A DNA stretch of 64,000 nt, taken from positions 186,001 to 250,000 of the forward strand of contig NZ_BSTD01000002.1 in NCBI RefSeq assembly GCF_030269325.1, written 5' to 3'. The notes beneath the pieces are model-generated. The model saw only the letters and a list, made by a program, of their open reading frames with translations. It searched no databases and was not told the origin of the DNA. This DNA is from Amycolatopsis sp. NBRC 101858. GTDB taxonomy: Bacteria > Actinomycetota > Actinomycetes > Mycobacteriales > Pseudonocardiaceae. Below, piece after piece: positions 7,720 through 16,403 of this stretch (position 1 is its first letter; each line of letters begins with the position of its first letter). Position numbers and translations under genes: made by a program.

Positions 7720-8808
7720 GTGATCGACATTCTGTTCGTCGGGGTCGGGCTTTTCGCGTTGGCCATCGGGATCTGGCGGGCGGTCCGCGCCCGGCGCACC
7801 GGCGCGGGCGCCGGCCTGGCCGTCTCGCTCATCGCGCTCGGCGCGGCGTTCTGCTTCCTGTCCAACCGCGCGCAGCAGTTCGAGAGCGAGCTCTACCCGA
7901 GTCTCGGCCGGTTGCTGTCGAACCTCGCGACGATGGTCGCGGCCTACGGGATCGGGCTGACGGTCGCGGAGATCAGCGGCACCCGCGACCGCGGCCGCCG
8001 CACGCGGCTCGTCGCGCTGGGGGTCGCGCTGACGCTGTTGACGGTGATGTTCTTCAGCACGCAGGGGCTGCCGCGCGGCGTCGGCGTGTTCGACGAGCTG
8101 TACGGCACGCACCCGACGCTGGTCGTCTACGTGTTCGTGTACACGGTCTACCTCGGGTTGGCGGTACTCGACATCGGCGTGGTGGCGGCGGTGACGATCC
8201 GCGCGAGCGGCGGCGCGCTGCGTGCGGGGCTGGCGCTGTTGCTGCTGGCGTCGGCGTTCGCGCTCGCGTACCTCGGGGGCAAGATCGTCGCGACGATCAA
8301 GGCGCTGCAGGACGACCACCCGGCGAAGGCGCTGTGCCGCGGGCCGTTCTCGACGTTGCCGTGCACGCTCGACGTCGGGTTCCCGGCGGTCTCGGTGCTG
8401 CTGATCGTGGTGGGGCTGACGATCCCGTCGATCCCGGGGCTGGTGGCCGGTCGCCGTGACGCGAAGACGCTGCGCTTGCTGCGCCCGCTGCGCGCGCACC
8501 TGACGCGGCGGTTTCCGGAGATCGTGCGCATCGACCCGGGCGGACCGTCCCGCCGCGAGCGCCTGCTGACGGCGATGAGCGAGACGAACGACGGACTGAT
8601 CCTGGCGGGGGTGACGCCGGAGCTGTCGGCCCCGGCGGCGGCTCGGCTGGTGCGGGACTTGCCGGACGAGCCGGGGGAGGAGGAGCCGCCGCCGGTCGCG
8701 CAGGCGGGGCCGTTCGCCGCGGACGTCGTGCGGTTGCGGGCGATCGCGCTCGCGTACCGGAAGGTGGGCGGCGAGACGGCGGGCGAGGTGGCCAGCCCGG
8801 TGCGGTGA
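7720..8808 (+). CDS. MAB_1171c-type multi-helix membrane protein
   Basis: 362 residues, GTG start. About seven hydrophobic segments cover residues 1-245 (starting IDILFVGVGLFALAIGIW; later LTIPSIPGLVAG), followed by a cytoplasmic C-terminal domain of about 110 residues with RRFPEIVRID and YRKVGGETAGE. This matches the actinobacterial putative transporter family known as MAB_1171c, which often follows XRE and ImmA/IrrE genes as here. Transport activity is unproven, and a sensor that triggers the peptidase is equally plausible. A 17-bp tandem repeat array overlaps its stop codon. Confidence 0.8.
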   Translation: MIDILFVGVGLFALAIGIWRAVRARRTGAGAGLAVSLIALGAAFCFLSNRAQQFESELYPSLGRLLSNLATMVAAYGIGLTVAEISGTRDRGRRTRLVALGVALTLLTVMFFSTQGLPRGVGVFDELYGTHPTLVVYVFVYTVYLGLAVLDIGVVAAVTIRASGGALRAGLALLLLASAFALAYLGGKIVATIKALQDDHPAKALCRGPFSTLPCTLDVGFPAVSVLLIVVGLTIPSIPGLVAGRRDAKTLRLLRPLRAHLTRRFPEIVRIDPGGPSRRERLLTAMSETNDGLILAGVTPELSAPAAARLVRDLPDEPGEEEPPPVAQAGPFAADVVRLRAIALAYRKVGGETAGEVASPVR

Positions 8809-9048
8809 CTTCAAAGTCGCACCGACTGCAAAGGTGTAGTGACTACAGCGATGCACTCACTTCGCGACCGTACTGGGAGCAAAGGTGTACTGACTACGGC
8901 AGTGAACTCACTTCGCGACGGCAGCGGCCAGTTGAGGCGGGTTACTGTAGTGAGTGCATAACTGTAGTCACTACATGAACGCAGTGGCTGCATGAGTGGG
9001 GTGGCTACGTGGGCGCAGTGATTGCATGAATGCAGCGATTACGTGGCC
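8802..9048. repeat. 17-bp degenerate tandem repeat array, about 14 units
   Basis: Units of 17 bp keep phase from 8802 to 8937 and, after a 9-bp slip, from 8947 to 9048. Examples are GCAGTGATTGCATGAAT (9015-9031), GCAGTGGCTGCATGAGT (8981-8997), GTAGTGACTACAGCGAT (8836-8852) and GTAGTCACTACATGAAC (8964-8980). A 51-bp direct repeat (8828 and 8879) is three units long. The array begins inside the last codons of the upstream gene and covers its TGA stop. Confidence 0.85.
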
Positions 9049-9049
9049 G

Positions 9050-9064
9050 GTTCACCCGGTGAAC
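9050..9064. terminator. Short hairpin at the end of the 2H phosphoesterase gene
   Basis: GTTCACC-C-GGTGAAC is a perfect 7-bp inverted repeat with a one-base centre that includes the stop codon of the leftward gene. It could end transcription from either side or simply be part of the repeat-rich intergene. Confidence 0.4.
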
Positions 9065-9564
9065 GGCGCGTCCAACCGCAGCTCCCAGCCGCGTTCGGTG
9101 AGCGCCACCAGGTGCAACGCCGTCGCGCGATCGGTCAGCGGCAACAAAGGCCGCACTTCGTCGCCCACCCGGGAAAGCGTCTCCTCATCGCCACCCATGG
9201 CGACAGTCACGTGCGCAGGCGGACGTGGCCCGAACCGCCCACCGTAGGGCGCAGCCTCCGGCCAACGATCGCACACCGCATCAGTGATCGGCTGAAGCGA
9301 AGGAGCCGGCAGCGCAGCAAAACCAGGCGTGGAAAGAAACTCGTCAAGCCGCACCTCGGTCGGCGCAACGGTCGAGGCGAGCGACCGGACAGCATCCAAC
9401 ACCGAAGAACTCACCGAGCCATCCGGCAAGAACGGGTACAAAGCCGTCACGTGCGCGGCCAAACCGGGGCGGACCAGAGCCGGATCGATCCGGCGGGCCG
9501 CGGCCAATGCGGGTTCGGCGGCGGGCAGCAGGATCACCAGCGCCGTGGTTCCGGGTGAAGGCAC
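9052..9564 (-). CDS. 2'-5' RNA ligase-like 2H phosphoesterase
   Basis: 170 residues. Two HxT-type motifs of the 2H superfamily are present: HVTALYPF near residue 38 and HVTVAMGG near residue 117. These supply the paired histidines that act on 2'-5' or cyclic phosphodiesters. The spacing and length fit the family. The ORF has repeat arrays of the same 17-bp family on both sides (8802-9048 and 9569-9619), in opposite orientation. The true substrate is unknown. Predicted cytoplasmic. Confidence 0.85.
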   Translation of the reverse strand: MPSPGTTALVILLPAAEPALAAARRIDPALVRPGLAAHVTALYPFLPDGSVSSSVLDAVRSLASTVAPTEVRLDEFLSTPGFAALPAPSLQPITDAVCDRWPEAAPYGGRFGPRPPAHVTVAMGGDEETLSRVGDEVRPLLPLTDRATALHLVALTERGWELRLDAPFTG

Positions 9565-9568
9565 CCCC

Positions 9569-9619
9569 GCATCATGGCAGCCCGGCGATCATGACGGTCA
9601 AGCGATCATGGCAGTCAGG
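9569..9619. repeat. 17-bp tandem repeat, 3 units
   Basis: Three 17-bp units: GCATCATGGCAGCCCGG (9569), CGATCATGACGGTCAAG (9586) and CGATCATGGCAGTCAGG (9603). The core CATGGCAGTCA is close to the reverse complement of the 8802-9048 consensus, so this is the same repeat family inverted. The last unit covers the stop codon of the leftward Zn-ribbon gene. Confidence 0.7.
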
Positions 9620-10034
9620 CGACAGCCGTCTCCGGGAAGCGTCCCGAGCGGGCCAGTGCGAGGCTGCGCCGGCACAGCTCCACTAGCTCCAGGTTCGCGC
9701 GGCTCCGCGGGCTCCGGCCGCACAGGCCGCACTCGATCGCCACCTCGCCGGTCAGCTCGTCCACCGCGACCAGTGCCTGGTGGTCGCACCGGCGGCACCA
9801 GCGGTACCCGATCGCCGGGTTCGTGTGGACCGGGGACGAAACGCAGTCGTGCAGCCAGCGGCGGTGGGTGCGGCACGTGACGCGGTCGGTCGGGTCCAGC
9901 CGGCCGTCGTCCTCGGATCTGTCTTCGCCGGCCAGTGTCGAAGCCAGCAACGGCTGGCGCGCCGCGGCCGGCCGGTCCTGCGGGTTGGGACTGGCCCACG
10001 CGTGGTGGTCGCCGCATCGGCACTTCTCGGACAT
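9615..10034 (-). CDS. Small cysteine-rich (Zn-ribbon-like) protein
   Basis: 139 residues, ATG start. Cysteine/histidine pairs suggest two zinc sites: CRCGDHH near the N-terminus with C-x2-H, and CRRCDH paired with CGLCGR about 25 residues later (rubredoxin-like spacing). There is no signal peptide or membrane segment. Similar proteins are common and unassigned in Pseudonocardiaceae. It is divergent from DNA polymerase IV. I do not assign a function. Confidence 0.7.
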   Translation of the reverse strand: MSEKCRCGDHHAWASPNPQDRPAAARQPLLASTLAGEDRSEDDGRLDPTDRVTCRTHRRWLHDCVSSPVHTNPAIGYRWCRRCDHQALVAVDELTGEVAIECGLCGRSPRSRANLELVELCRRSLALARSGRFPETAVA

Positions 10035-10175
10035 GTCGCCCCCAGTGGTCGGGTGGTTCGATCCGTCGAGTGTGACGGCGGCAACAGAGGGTGGACAACC
10101 GGGAAAACGCTCAGTTTCGACCAGCGGCAGGGGTTCCGCGGCGGACGGAGAAGCGGACTTCGGCGCCCGTGTATG

Positions 10176-10189
10176 CGAACATATGTTCT
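10176..10189. promoter_or_regulatory. LexA (SOS) box abutting the dinB start
   Basis: CGAACATATGTTCT matches the Gram-positive/actinobacterial LexA consensus CGAAC-RNRY-GTTYG except for its last base. The inner 12 bp GAACATATGTTC are a perfect palindrome. It ends directly before the ATG of the polymerase IV gene, so bound LexA would cover the promoter or initiation region. Confidence 0.85.
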
Positions 10190-11380
10190 ATGACCGCCGA
10201 GGGGCCCATCCTGCACGCCGACCTCGATTCGTTCTACGCGTCGGTGGAACAGCGGGACGATCCGGCGCTGAAAGGGCGCCCCGTGATCGTCGGCGGCGGG
10301 GTCGTCCTGGCCGCGAGTTACGAGGCCAAGGCCTATGGCGTGCGCACGGCGATGGGCGGCGCGCAGGCCCGGCGGCTGTGCCCGCACGCCGTCGTCGTGC
10401 CGCCGCGGATGTCCGCGTACTCGGCCGCGAGCAAGGTGGTCTTCGAGGTCTTCCACGACACCACTCCGTGGGTGGAGGGCCTCTCGATCGACGAAGCCTT
10501 CCTGGACGTCGGAGGGTTGACCAGGATCGGCGGACGGCCCAGCGACATCGCCGAACGGCTGCGTGTCGCCGTCGCCGAGCGCGCCGGGCTGCCGATCACG
10601 GTAGGGGTTGCGCGGACGAAGTTCCTCGCGAAGGTGGCCAGCCGCGTCGCGAAGCCGGACGGCCTGCTGGTCGTCCCGCACGACGCGGAGCTGGAATTCC
10701 TGCACCCGCTGCCGGTCGGCGCGCTCTGGGGCGTCGGCAAGGTCACCGCCGAGAAGCTGCGCGCGCGGGGGATCACGACGGTCGGCCAGCTCGCCGCGTC
10801 CGAGCCGGTGGACCTGGTGAGCATGCTCGGCCGGGCGGCCGGCGGGCACCTGCACGCCCTGGCGCACAACCGGGACCCGCGCCGCGTCGAGGTCGGGGTA
10901 CGACGCCGGTCGATCGGCGCCCAGCGGGCCCTCGGCCGCGGCCGGCGGACCCCGGCCGAGCTCGACGTGGTGCTCGTGGCGCTGATCGACCGGATCGCCC
11001 GCCGGCTGCGCGCCGCCCGCCGCGTCTGCCGGACGGTGACGATCCGGCTGCGCTTCGCCGACTTCACCCGGGTCACGCGCTCGCACACGCTGAACGAACC
11101 GACCGCGAGCACGGGCGTCCTGCTCGCCGCGGCGCGGGAGCTGCTCGTGGCCGCGCTGCCGATGATCGCCGACCGCGGCATCACCCTGCTCGGCGGGGCA
11201 CTGTCCAACCTGGCCGACGAAGATCCGTTCCAGCTCGCGCTGCCATTCGAGCGGCAGCGGGCGACCCAGCTCGACACGGCGCTGGACGCGGTGCGGGACC
11301 GGTTCGGCAAGGCGGCGGTCACCCGGGCGGTCCTGCTCGGCCGCCCGGACGACCTCGAAGTGCCCCTGCTGCCGGATTGA
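10190..11380 (+). CDS. dinB: DNA polymerase IV (Y-family)
   Basis: 396 residues. Y-family hallmarks: HADLDSFYASVEQ (metal-binding Asp near the N-terminus), SIDEAFLDV (catalytic DE near 103), GVARTKFLAKVASRVAKPDG and the little-finger domain ending before PFQLALPF. The polymerase carries out error-prone translesion synthesis. The start is the ATG at 10190, immediately after a LexA box; the frame is open further upstream but conservation begins here. No ribosome site is seen, so the message may be leaderless. A LexA box predicts damage induction. The C-terminus lacks an obvious beta-clamp motif longer than QLALPF. Confidence 0.93.
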   Translation: MTAEGPILHADLDSFYASVEQRDDPALKGRPVIVGGGVVLAASYEAKAYGVRTAMGGAQARRLCPHAVVVPPRMSAYSAASKVVFEVFHDTTPWVEGLSIDEAFLDVGGLTRIGGRPSDIAERLRVAVAERAGLPITVGVARTKFLAKVASRVAKPDGLLVVPHDAELEFLHPLPVGALWGVGKVTAEKLRARGITTVGQLAASEPVDLVSMLGRAAGGHLHALAHNRDPRRVEVGVRRRSIGAQRALGRGRRTPAELDVVLVALIDRIARRLRAARRVCRTVTIRLRFADFTRVTRSHTLNEPTASTGVLLAAARELLVAALPMIADRGITLLGGALSNLADEDPFQLALPFERQRATQLDTALDAVRDRFGKAAVTRAVLLGRPDDLEVPLLPD

Positions 11381-11393
11381 CGGCGAAACGGCT

Positions 11394-12293
11394 TCAGTTT
11401 GCGCCGCCTGCCATTCCGGGCCGATCGGGAATGCGGGCGTGGACCAGTGCGGAAAGCGCAGCGGGCCGCAGCGCGTCCGTGCGGTTCCACAGTCGCGGGT
11501 CGACGCTCTCGCGCTGGCCCGCCTGTTCGACGACTTCGAACCCGGCGTCGCGCAGGAGGCCGCTCACGGCCGTGGGGGAGAGGAACGTGAGCCACGGCTC
11601 GCCCTGTTCCGCGGCGACCGGTGCGACGGCTTCGGCGTAGCCGTTTCCGGCCGCGTCGCGCAGTTCCGCGGGAAGCAGGTGATCGGTGACGATTTCCGAT
11701 CCGGGTGCGAAACGGCCGAGATCCGTCAATGTGGCGAGAATCGCCTTCCGCGTCAGGTACATGGTGACACCGAGCCAGCTGACGAACACGGGGCGAAACG
11801 GGTCCAGTCCACTCTGGACGAGCCGTTCCCGGAGCGGGTCGGCTTCGAAGTCGACCGGGACGAAGGTGACCGAAGCGGGCACGGCGACGCCGGCGCCCTC
11901 GAGCAGTTCCCGTTTCGCCGCCTGGGTCGAGGGCCGGTCGACCTCGAACACCCGGAATCGCGCGGACGCGTCCCGATACGCGAACGAATCGAGTCCGGCG
12001 CCGAGAATCACATACTGGTATATACCGGAATGGGGGCGAAGGAGCCGGTCTTCGGTGAACCGGCTGCGGCACGCCGCCTGGGCGCGAGCGCCGGCCAGGA
12101 CCGGATGGGTACCGTGGAGATGATGGTAGGCCAGGAGTTCCTCGGCGTGCTCGCCGAGGAGGGCCGCGGCGAGAGTGTCGGAGAAGACGAACGGCTCGGC
12201 ATCGACGAGCAAATGTGCCGCCCGCGCGGCGGCAGCGGTGAACGCCGTGCGGCTGATGCGGGGAGCAATACCGGAAAAGTCGGCGGTGGTCAT
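11394..12293 (-). CDS. SAM-dependent methyltransferase (TIGR00027/LCMT-like family)
   Basis: 299 residues. The SAM site is seen as VILGAGLDSFAYR, followed by FEVDRPSTQAAKRELL and later FVSWLGVTMYL and FLSPTAVSGLLRDAGF. This is the layout of the large actinobacterial/mycobacterial family related to leucine carboxyl methyltransferases (often duplicated, substrate unknown). ATG 12293 is chosen because MTTADFSG begins the conserved region and a clean promoter lies upstream. Its 3' end converges on dinB with a 13-bp gap. Confidence 0.85.
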   Translation of the reverse strand: MTTADFSGIAPRISRTAFTAAAARAAHLLVDAEPFVFSDTLAAALLGEHAEELLAYHHLHGTHPVLAGARAQAACRSRFTEDRLLRPHSGIYQYVILGAGLDSFAYRDASARFRVFEVDRPSTQAAKRELLEGAGVAVPASVTFVPVDFEADPLRERLVQSGLDPFRPVFVSWLGVTMYLTRKAILATLTDLGRFAPGSEIVTDHLLPAELRDAAGNGYAEAVAPVAAEQGEPWLTFLSPTAVSGLLRDAGFEVVEQAGQRESVDPRLWNRTDALRPAALSALVHARIPDRPGMAGGAN

Positions 12294-12319
12294 GTGGACA
12301 CGGTACCGATTCGATTTCG

Positions 12320-12348
12320 AGTATATCACAAAAACAAATATTCGACAA
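12320..12348 (-). promoter_or_regulatory. Sigma70-type promoter of the methyltransferase
   Basis: On the minus strand TTGTCG (12348-12343) and TATACT (12325-12320) are separated by exactly 17 bp, inside an AT-rich patch that stands out in this GC-rich window. It is about 27 bp upstream of the methyltransferase ATG. Confidence 0.75.
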
Positions 12349-12511
12349 GACGGCGCGCATTTCGGCTCGGTTGCGGTCATCCTGGACGGGGGTGGCGCGG
12401 TCGCCCGCGTGGCCATTGTGGACGCTTCGCGGGTGTCGAGCGCGCCGGGCGGGATTCGACAGGTTAGGGTCTGTCCGACCGTGTTCTGGAGAAGATGAGG
12501 AACGACGAACC

Positions 12512-12922
12512 ATGGCACAACGGGTGCACGTCGAGATGGTGGACGACCTCGACGGGAGCGAGGCTTCGCAGACCGTCCCCTTCAGCCTCGACGGGGTGAC
12601 GTACGAGATCGACCTGTCCGAGGACAACGCGTCCGCACTCCGGGACGAGCTCGCCCGCTACGTCGCGGTCGCGCGGCGGACCGGCGGCCGCAAGGTGCGC
12701 CTCGCGACCGGCCAGTCGCTGTCGGGCTCCTCGAGCTCGGGCACCGACCGCGAGCGCAACCGCCAGATCCGCGAATGGGCGCAGGCCAACGGGTACGAGG
12801 TCGCGGAGCGGGGCCGGCTGTCGAGCGAGATCATCGCGGGCTTCGAAGCCGACCAGGTCGCGGCCGCCGAGCCGGCCGAAGCCAAGCCGGCGCGCAAGCG
12901 GGCCGCGCGCAAGAAGGCCTGA
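12512..12922 (+). CDS. lsr2: Lsr2 nucleoid-associated protein
   Basis: 136 residues. The N-terminal oligomerisation domain begins AQRVHVEMVDDLDGSEA and includes VPFSLDGVTYEIDLS. The C-terminal DNA-binding domain contains IREWAQANGYEVAERGRLS, with the R-x-G AT-hook-like element expected as RGR. A Ser/Gly linker joins the halves and a Lys/Arg/Ala tail ends the protein. Lsr2 bridges DNA and silences AT-rich or acquired genes in actinobacteria. The ATG at 12512 has GAGGA upstream. Confidence 0.95.
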   Translation: MAQRVHVEMVDDLDGSEASQTVPFSLDGVTYEIDLSEDNASALRDELARYVAVARRTGGRKVRLATGQSLSGSSSSGTDRERNRQIREWAQANGYEVAERGRLSSEIIAGFEADQVAAAEPAEAKPARKRAARKKA

Positions 12923-13264
12923 CGCCGGATCGGTTGCCGGACAACGAACTTCGCGCCGCTGCGCTGGGGAGCACGACGGTGGCGGAGTTCGGTGGCGGTG
13001 TTTCGCGCGCCCGGGGTCGGGGAGATCCCGGCGCGCGAAAGCGCGCGTGCGGGCGTGCTTGGGTAGTCGCTTCCGCCGCGCGTTTGTTTGTTTCCCACTG
13101 TGTTCTCTGGAGTCGGCGGACCGGATCCGCTGGTCGCTCTCCGTCGCGTGTGGATCTTCCGCCGGCGGCAAGCGGACATTTTCCCGGCCGGTAAAGCTTG
13201 TCGGAGGGTGGCTCCGATGGCCAGACTGTCAGTGCTCCACGCGGCCGGTACCGCGCCGGAGCAC

Positions 13265-13303
13265 GGCCCGGTGGCCGCCTCCTCCCTCGATGGCCACCGG
13301 GCC
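13265..13303. terminator. Strong inverted repeat, probable terminator
   Basis: GGCCCGGTGGCC (13265-13276) and GGCCACCGGGCC (13292-13303) form a perfect 12-bp GC stem with a 15-nt loop, followed by a pyrimidine-rich GCCTTCCTCT. It lies about 340 bp after lsr2, implying a transcript of that length beyond lsr2 or a separate short RNA. Confidence 0.65.
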
Positions 13304-13396
13304 GCCTTCCTCTGAAACGCCCTCCCGTCTCGCGTGCGGCCGATCGGGCATCGCTGTAGACAATCGGGCGCTACAGGCGCACACTCAGACTACTCC

Positions 13397-13411
13397 ATAC
13401 TGCATACAATC
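13397..13411. promoter_or_regulatory. GntR-type motif upstream of the first OFA transporter
   Basis: ATAC-T-GCATACAATC at 13397-13411 is a variant of the ATAC-N-GTATGCAATC motif found at 19014, 26654 and in part at 26558. It lies about 30 bp before the ATG of the transporter, a position for repression. Confidence 0.6.
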
Positions 13412-13442
13412 TTCAGTTGAGAGTTCTGAGGAGGCGGTCACG

Positions 13443-14753
13443 ATGACCGAGATCCGCGAGCTCCGGGACGTCTACGGACGGCGGTACCGCGTCGGCGAGT
13501 CCGATCGCGAGCTGCTCGGCCGGCCGCGGACGTGGATCACCTGGCTGGCCGCGGCGGCGATGCTCGCCGCCGGGGTGCAGCAGTACGGCTTCGGCGCGAT
13601 CGTCCCCGCGCTGAGCCGGGCACACGGCTGGACCTTCGGCGGGATCGTCCTCTCACTCGCCGTCTGGGCGATCTGCCGGGCCGGTACGGCGTTCCCGGCG
13701 GCGTGGCTGCGCGAACGCGGCCTGTTCCCGGCGCCCGCGGCGATGGCCGCCGGTGCGGTGCTGTGCGCCGCGGGCCTGGTGACGCTCGGGCACGCGACCA
13801 GCCCGCTCACCGTCTTCCTCGGCTACTCGGTGCTCGGCGGGCTCGGCACCGGCCTCGTCTACGCCACCTGCGTCGGCGCGGTGCTGGCCTGGTTCCCGGA
13901 CCGGACCGCGGCGAGCGCGGGCATCGTCAGCGGCGCGTTCGCCTACGGCAGCGTGCCCTTCGTCGTCCTCGCCGCCGCGCTGCCGGCCGCGCGACCGCTG
14001 CTTCTGGACGTCACCGCCGCGGTCGTGCTCGCCGTGATCGCCGGGTGCGGCGCGCTGCTGCGGTACCCGCCGCGGAACTGGTGGCCGGCGACGCCCGAGC
14101 CGCGCACCTGGGCCCTCGACCGGGCGCACAACCGGCGCCCGGCCGTCCGGCACTACCGGCCGGCGGAGCTGTTCCGGTGCAGGACGACGCTCGCGCTGTA
14201 CCTCGTCGTCGTGCTCGCGGCCGCCGTGCTGCTGTTCGACCTCGCCTACCTGGCGACCTTCGTAGCCGAGCGCACCGGGCCCGGGCTCGCCGCGGCCGCG
14301 CTGGCGCTGCTCGCGGCGGCGACCGGCAGCGGGCGGGTCCTCATCGGCAGGCTCGCCGACCGGCTCGGCCGGCACCGGATCCTGCGGTTCGCGCTGTTCG
14401 CGGGTGGCGTTGCCCAGTTCGTCCTCTTCTACTCGGGCGAGCACCGGCACGCCGTCGGCCTGCTGCTGGGCGCCGCGCTCGCCGGCCTCGGCAACGGCTG
14501 CTGCTACACGCTGCTGGTCGGCCTCGTGCGCGAGTACTTCGGCGAGGAATCGGCGGCGCAGAACTTCGGGATCCTGTACTCCGCCAAGGCGGTCGGTGCG
14601 GTGGTCGGGATCGGGCTCGCCGCGCTCGTCGTGACTTCGCACGGGTTCGCCGGCGCGTTCGCCGCGGCCGGGGTGCTGAGCCTGGCCGGCGCGGTGCTGT
14701 CCGGGCGGCTGACCCAGCCGGGCCGGCCCAAGTCGCTGCTGCCGGTGGCGTGA
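13443..14753 (+). CDS. OFA-family MFS transporter (oxalate/formate-antiporter-like)
   Basis: 436 residues, about 12 transmembrane helices. The N-terminal leader [16 protein letters not shown] resembles that of the second OFA transporter at 24365 (DENGRVYRVGES), so the two are paralogues. MFS features include [36 protein letters not shown] and [17 protein letters not shown]; the Lys in YSAK falls where OFA carriers keep a conserved helix-11 lysine (inference). Expected to move oxalate or formate across the membrane. GAGGAGG ribosome site. Followed after 1 bp by fdhD. A GntR-type motif lies in its promoter. Confidence 0.88.
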   Translation: MTEIRELRDVYGRRYRVGESDRELLGRPRTWITWLAAAAMLAAGVQQYGFGAIVPALSRAHGWTFGGIVLSLAVWAICRAGTAFPAAWLRERGLFPAPAAMAAGAVLCAAGLVTLGHATSPLTVFLGYSVLGGLGTGLVYATCVGAVLAWFPDRTAASAGIVSGAFAYGSVPFVVLAAALPAARPLLLDVTAAVVLAVIAGCGALLRYPPRNWWPATPEPRTWALDRAHNRRPAVRHYRPAELFRCRTTLALYLVVVLAAAVLLFDLAYLATFVAERTGPGLAAAALALLAAATGSGRVLIGRLADRLGRHRILRFALFAGGVAQFVLFYSGEHRHAVGLLLGAALAGLGNGCCYTLLVGLVREYFGEESAAQNFGILYSAKAVGAVVGIGLAALVVTSHGFAGAFAAAGVLSLAGAVLSGRLTQPGRPKSLLPVA

Positions 14754-14754
14754 C

Positions 14755-15588
14755 GTGGGGCGGATGACGAGCCGGCGGCGGGTGCTGCGCGTCCGCGACG
14801 GCGTGCCGGCCGCGCGCCCGGACACGCTGACCGTCGAGGAACCCCTCGAAATCCGGGTGGCCGGGAAAGCGCTGTCCATCACGATGCGGACGCCGGGGGA
14901 CGACTTCGACCTCGCCGCCGGGTTCCTGGTCGGCGAGGGTGTGGTGCGGAGGGCCTCGGACGTCCGCTCGATCCGCTACTGCGCCGGGGCCACGGCCGAC
15001 GGCGGCAACACGTACAACGTGCTCGACGTCGTGCTCGCACCGGGCGTCGCGCCGCCGGACGCTTCGGTGGAGCGGAACTTCTACACGACGTCCTCGTGCG
15101 GGCTGTGCGGCAAGGCGAGCCTGGACGCCGTCCGGACGACGGTGCCGTGGCCGATCGAGGACGACCCGTTCGGCACCGACCCGGCGACGCTCGCCGGGCT
15201 GCCCGACGAGCTCCGCGCGGCGCAACGGGTCTTCGACCGCACGGGCGGCCTGCACGCGGCCGGGCTCTTCGACGCCGACGGGAAGCTGCTGTGCCTGCGC
15301 GAGGACGTCGGCCGGCACAACGCCGTGGACAAGGTGGTCGGCTGGGCGACCCGCGACGGCCGGCTGCCCCTGTCCGGGACGGCGCTGATGGTGAGCGGGC
15401 GGGCGTCGTTCGAGCTGGTGCAGAAGGCGGCGATGGCCGGGATCCCGTTGCTGGCTGCGGTTTCCGCGCCGTCGTCGCTGGCGGTGGACCTGGCCGGGGA
15501 GCTGGGGCTGACGCTGGTGGGGTTCCTGCGCGGCACGTCGATGAACGTCTACACGCGACCCGACCGGCTGGGACTTCAGCCGAGCTGA
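14755..15588 (+). CDS. fdhD: FdhD, formate dehydrogenase sulfur-transfer accessory protein
   Basis: 277 residues. The CGLCG loop (in [11 protein letters not shown], about residue 118) holds the cysteines used to pass sulfur from IscS to the molybdenum cofactor, and [16 protein letters not shown] plus [13 protein letters not shown] are family signatures. FdhD is needed for activity of molybdenum formate dehydrogenases, and the dehydrogenase operon is 12 kb away at 27.7-32.2 kb. GTG 14755 gives the usual [16 protein letters not shown] start; ATG 14764 is possible. Likely co-transcribed with the preceding transporter. Confidence 0.95.
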   Translation: MGRMTSRRRVLRVRDGVPAARPDTLTVEEPLEIRVAGKALSITMRTPGDDFDLAAGFLVGEGVVRRASDVRSIRYCAGATADGGNTYNVLDVVLAPGVAPPDASVERNFYTTSSCGLCGKASLDAVRTTVPWPIEDDPFGTDPATLAGLPDELRAAQRVFDRTGGLHAAGLFDADGKLLCLREDVGRHNAVDKVVGWATRDGRLPLSGTALMVSGRASFELVQKAAMAGIPLLAAVSAPSSLAVDLAGELGLTLVGFLRGTSMNVYTRPDRLGLQPS

Positions 15589-16403
15589 GCGAGCAGGGCA
15601 GCGACGGCGGGCGAGGGATCGCCCCGGTGCACGGCGGCGAGCTGCCACGGTGGTGGCCGGTCGAACCGCCGGACGGTGAGATCGGCGAACCGCGAGGCGG
15701 CCGACGCGGGCAGGACGCAGGCGGCCAGCCCGGCCCGCACGAGCCCGGCGGCAACGGCGAGATCATCGACCTCGAGCGAGCGCCGGCGGCAGGGAAACGC
15801 CCGGTCGGCGGCTGCGCGGATGGCCCAGCCCGGCGGGAAGTCCACGAGGGACAGTTCGGAGAGATCGGCCGGTGCGAAGGGCGAACCGCCGGGCGCGGTG
15901 GCGAGGACGAGTTCTTCACGGGGGAGCGGGGTGGTGACCAGCTCGGCCGAAGGAACCGCGGCCCGATCGGCGCCACCCGCGACCTCCGTCAGCACCACGT
16001 CCACAGTGGACTCGGCCGGAGCCGCGTCACCCGCCCGGACCTGCCGCACCTCCACCACCAACCCCGGATGCACCCCCCGCAGGGCGGCGAGGGCCCGGTG
16101 CCAGTCCGCCAGCAGCCCCGGGCACACCCCGAGCCGGACCCGGCCGCACACCGGCGACACCGCCGCGCGCGCCCGGGCCACCGCCTCCAGGGCCGCCCGC
16201 GCGGCGGGCATGAACGCCTCGCCGGCGGGCGTCAGGACCACCCGGTGCGTCGTGCGGTGGAACAGCGGCGTCCCGAGGTCGCGCTCCAGCGCACGGACCA
16301 CCGTGGACACCGTCGACTGGACCGTCCGCAGCCGCTGGGCGGCCGCGGTGAAACCGCCCTCCTCCGCGACCGCCACCACCACCGCCAGCTGACGCAGCTC
16401 CAT
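15576..16403 (-). CDS. LysR-family transcriptional regulator
   Basis: 275 residues. The N-terminal wHTH reads [45 protein letters not shown], and an effector-binding domain of about 190 residues follows. Its ATG shares a base with the stop of the carbonic anhydrase gene, making it the last gene of a sucC-sucD-can-lysR operon. Being co-transcribed with metabolic genes rather than divergent is less usual for a LysR gene. It overlaps the convergent fdhD 3' end by 13 bp. The ligand may be a C2/C4 acid from this pathway, but that is a guess. Confidence 0.88.
   Translation of the reverse strand: MELRQLAVVVAVAEEGGFTAAAQRLRTVQSTVSTVVRALERDLGTPLFHRTTHRVVLTPAGEAFMPAARAALEAVARARAAVSPVCGRVRLGVCPGLLADWHRALAALRGVHPGLVVEVRQVRAGDAAPAESTVDVVLTEVAGGADRAAVPSAELVTTPLPREELVLATAPGGSPFAPADLSELSLVDFPPGWAIRAAADRAFPCRRRSLEVDDLAVAAGLVRAGLAACVLPASAASRFADLTVRRFDRPPPWQLAAVHRGDPSPAVAALLAQLG

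Larger units (their letters stand above)
12923..13442. other. 520-bp intergene with several hairpins, no gene recognised
   Basis: No convincing coding sequence or tRNA is seen. Structure is abundant: GCGCGC-GAAA-GCGCGC at 13031-13046 (GNRA-type loop) about 110 bp after lsr2, TCGGAG-GGTGG-CTCCGA at 13201-13217, and a long terminator-like stem at 13265-13303. A structured transcript after lsr2 is possible but unsupported. Confidence 0.4.

Noticed and set aside
13217..13315. Possible 32-codon small gene before the terminator at 13265-13303
   Set aside because: It would run through the terminator stem, and has no ribosome site or recognisable sequence.
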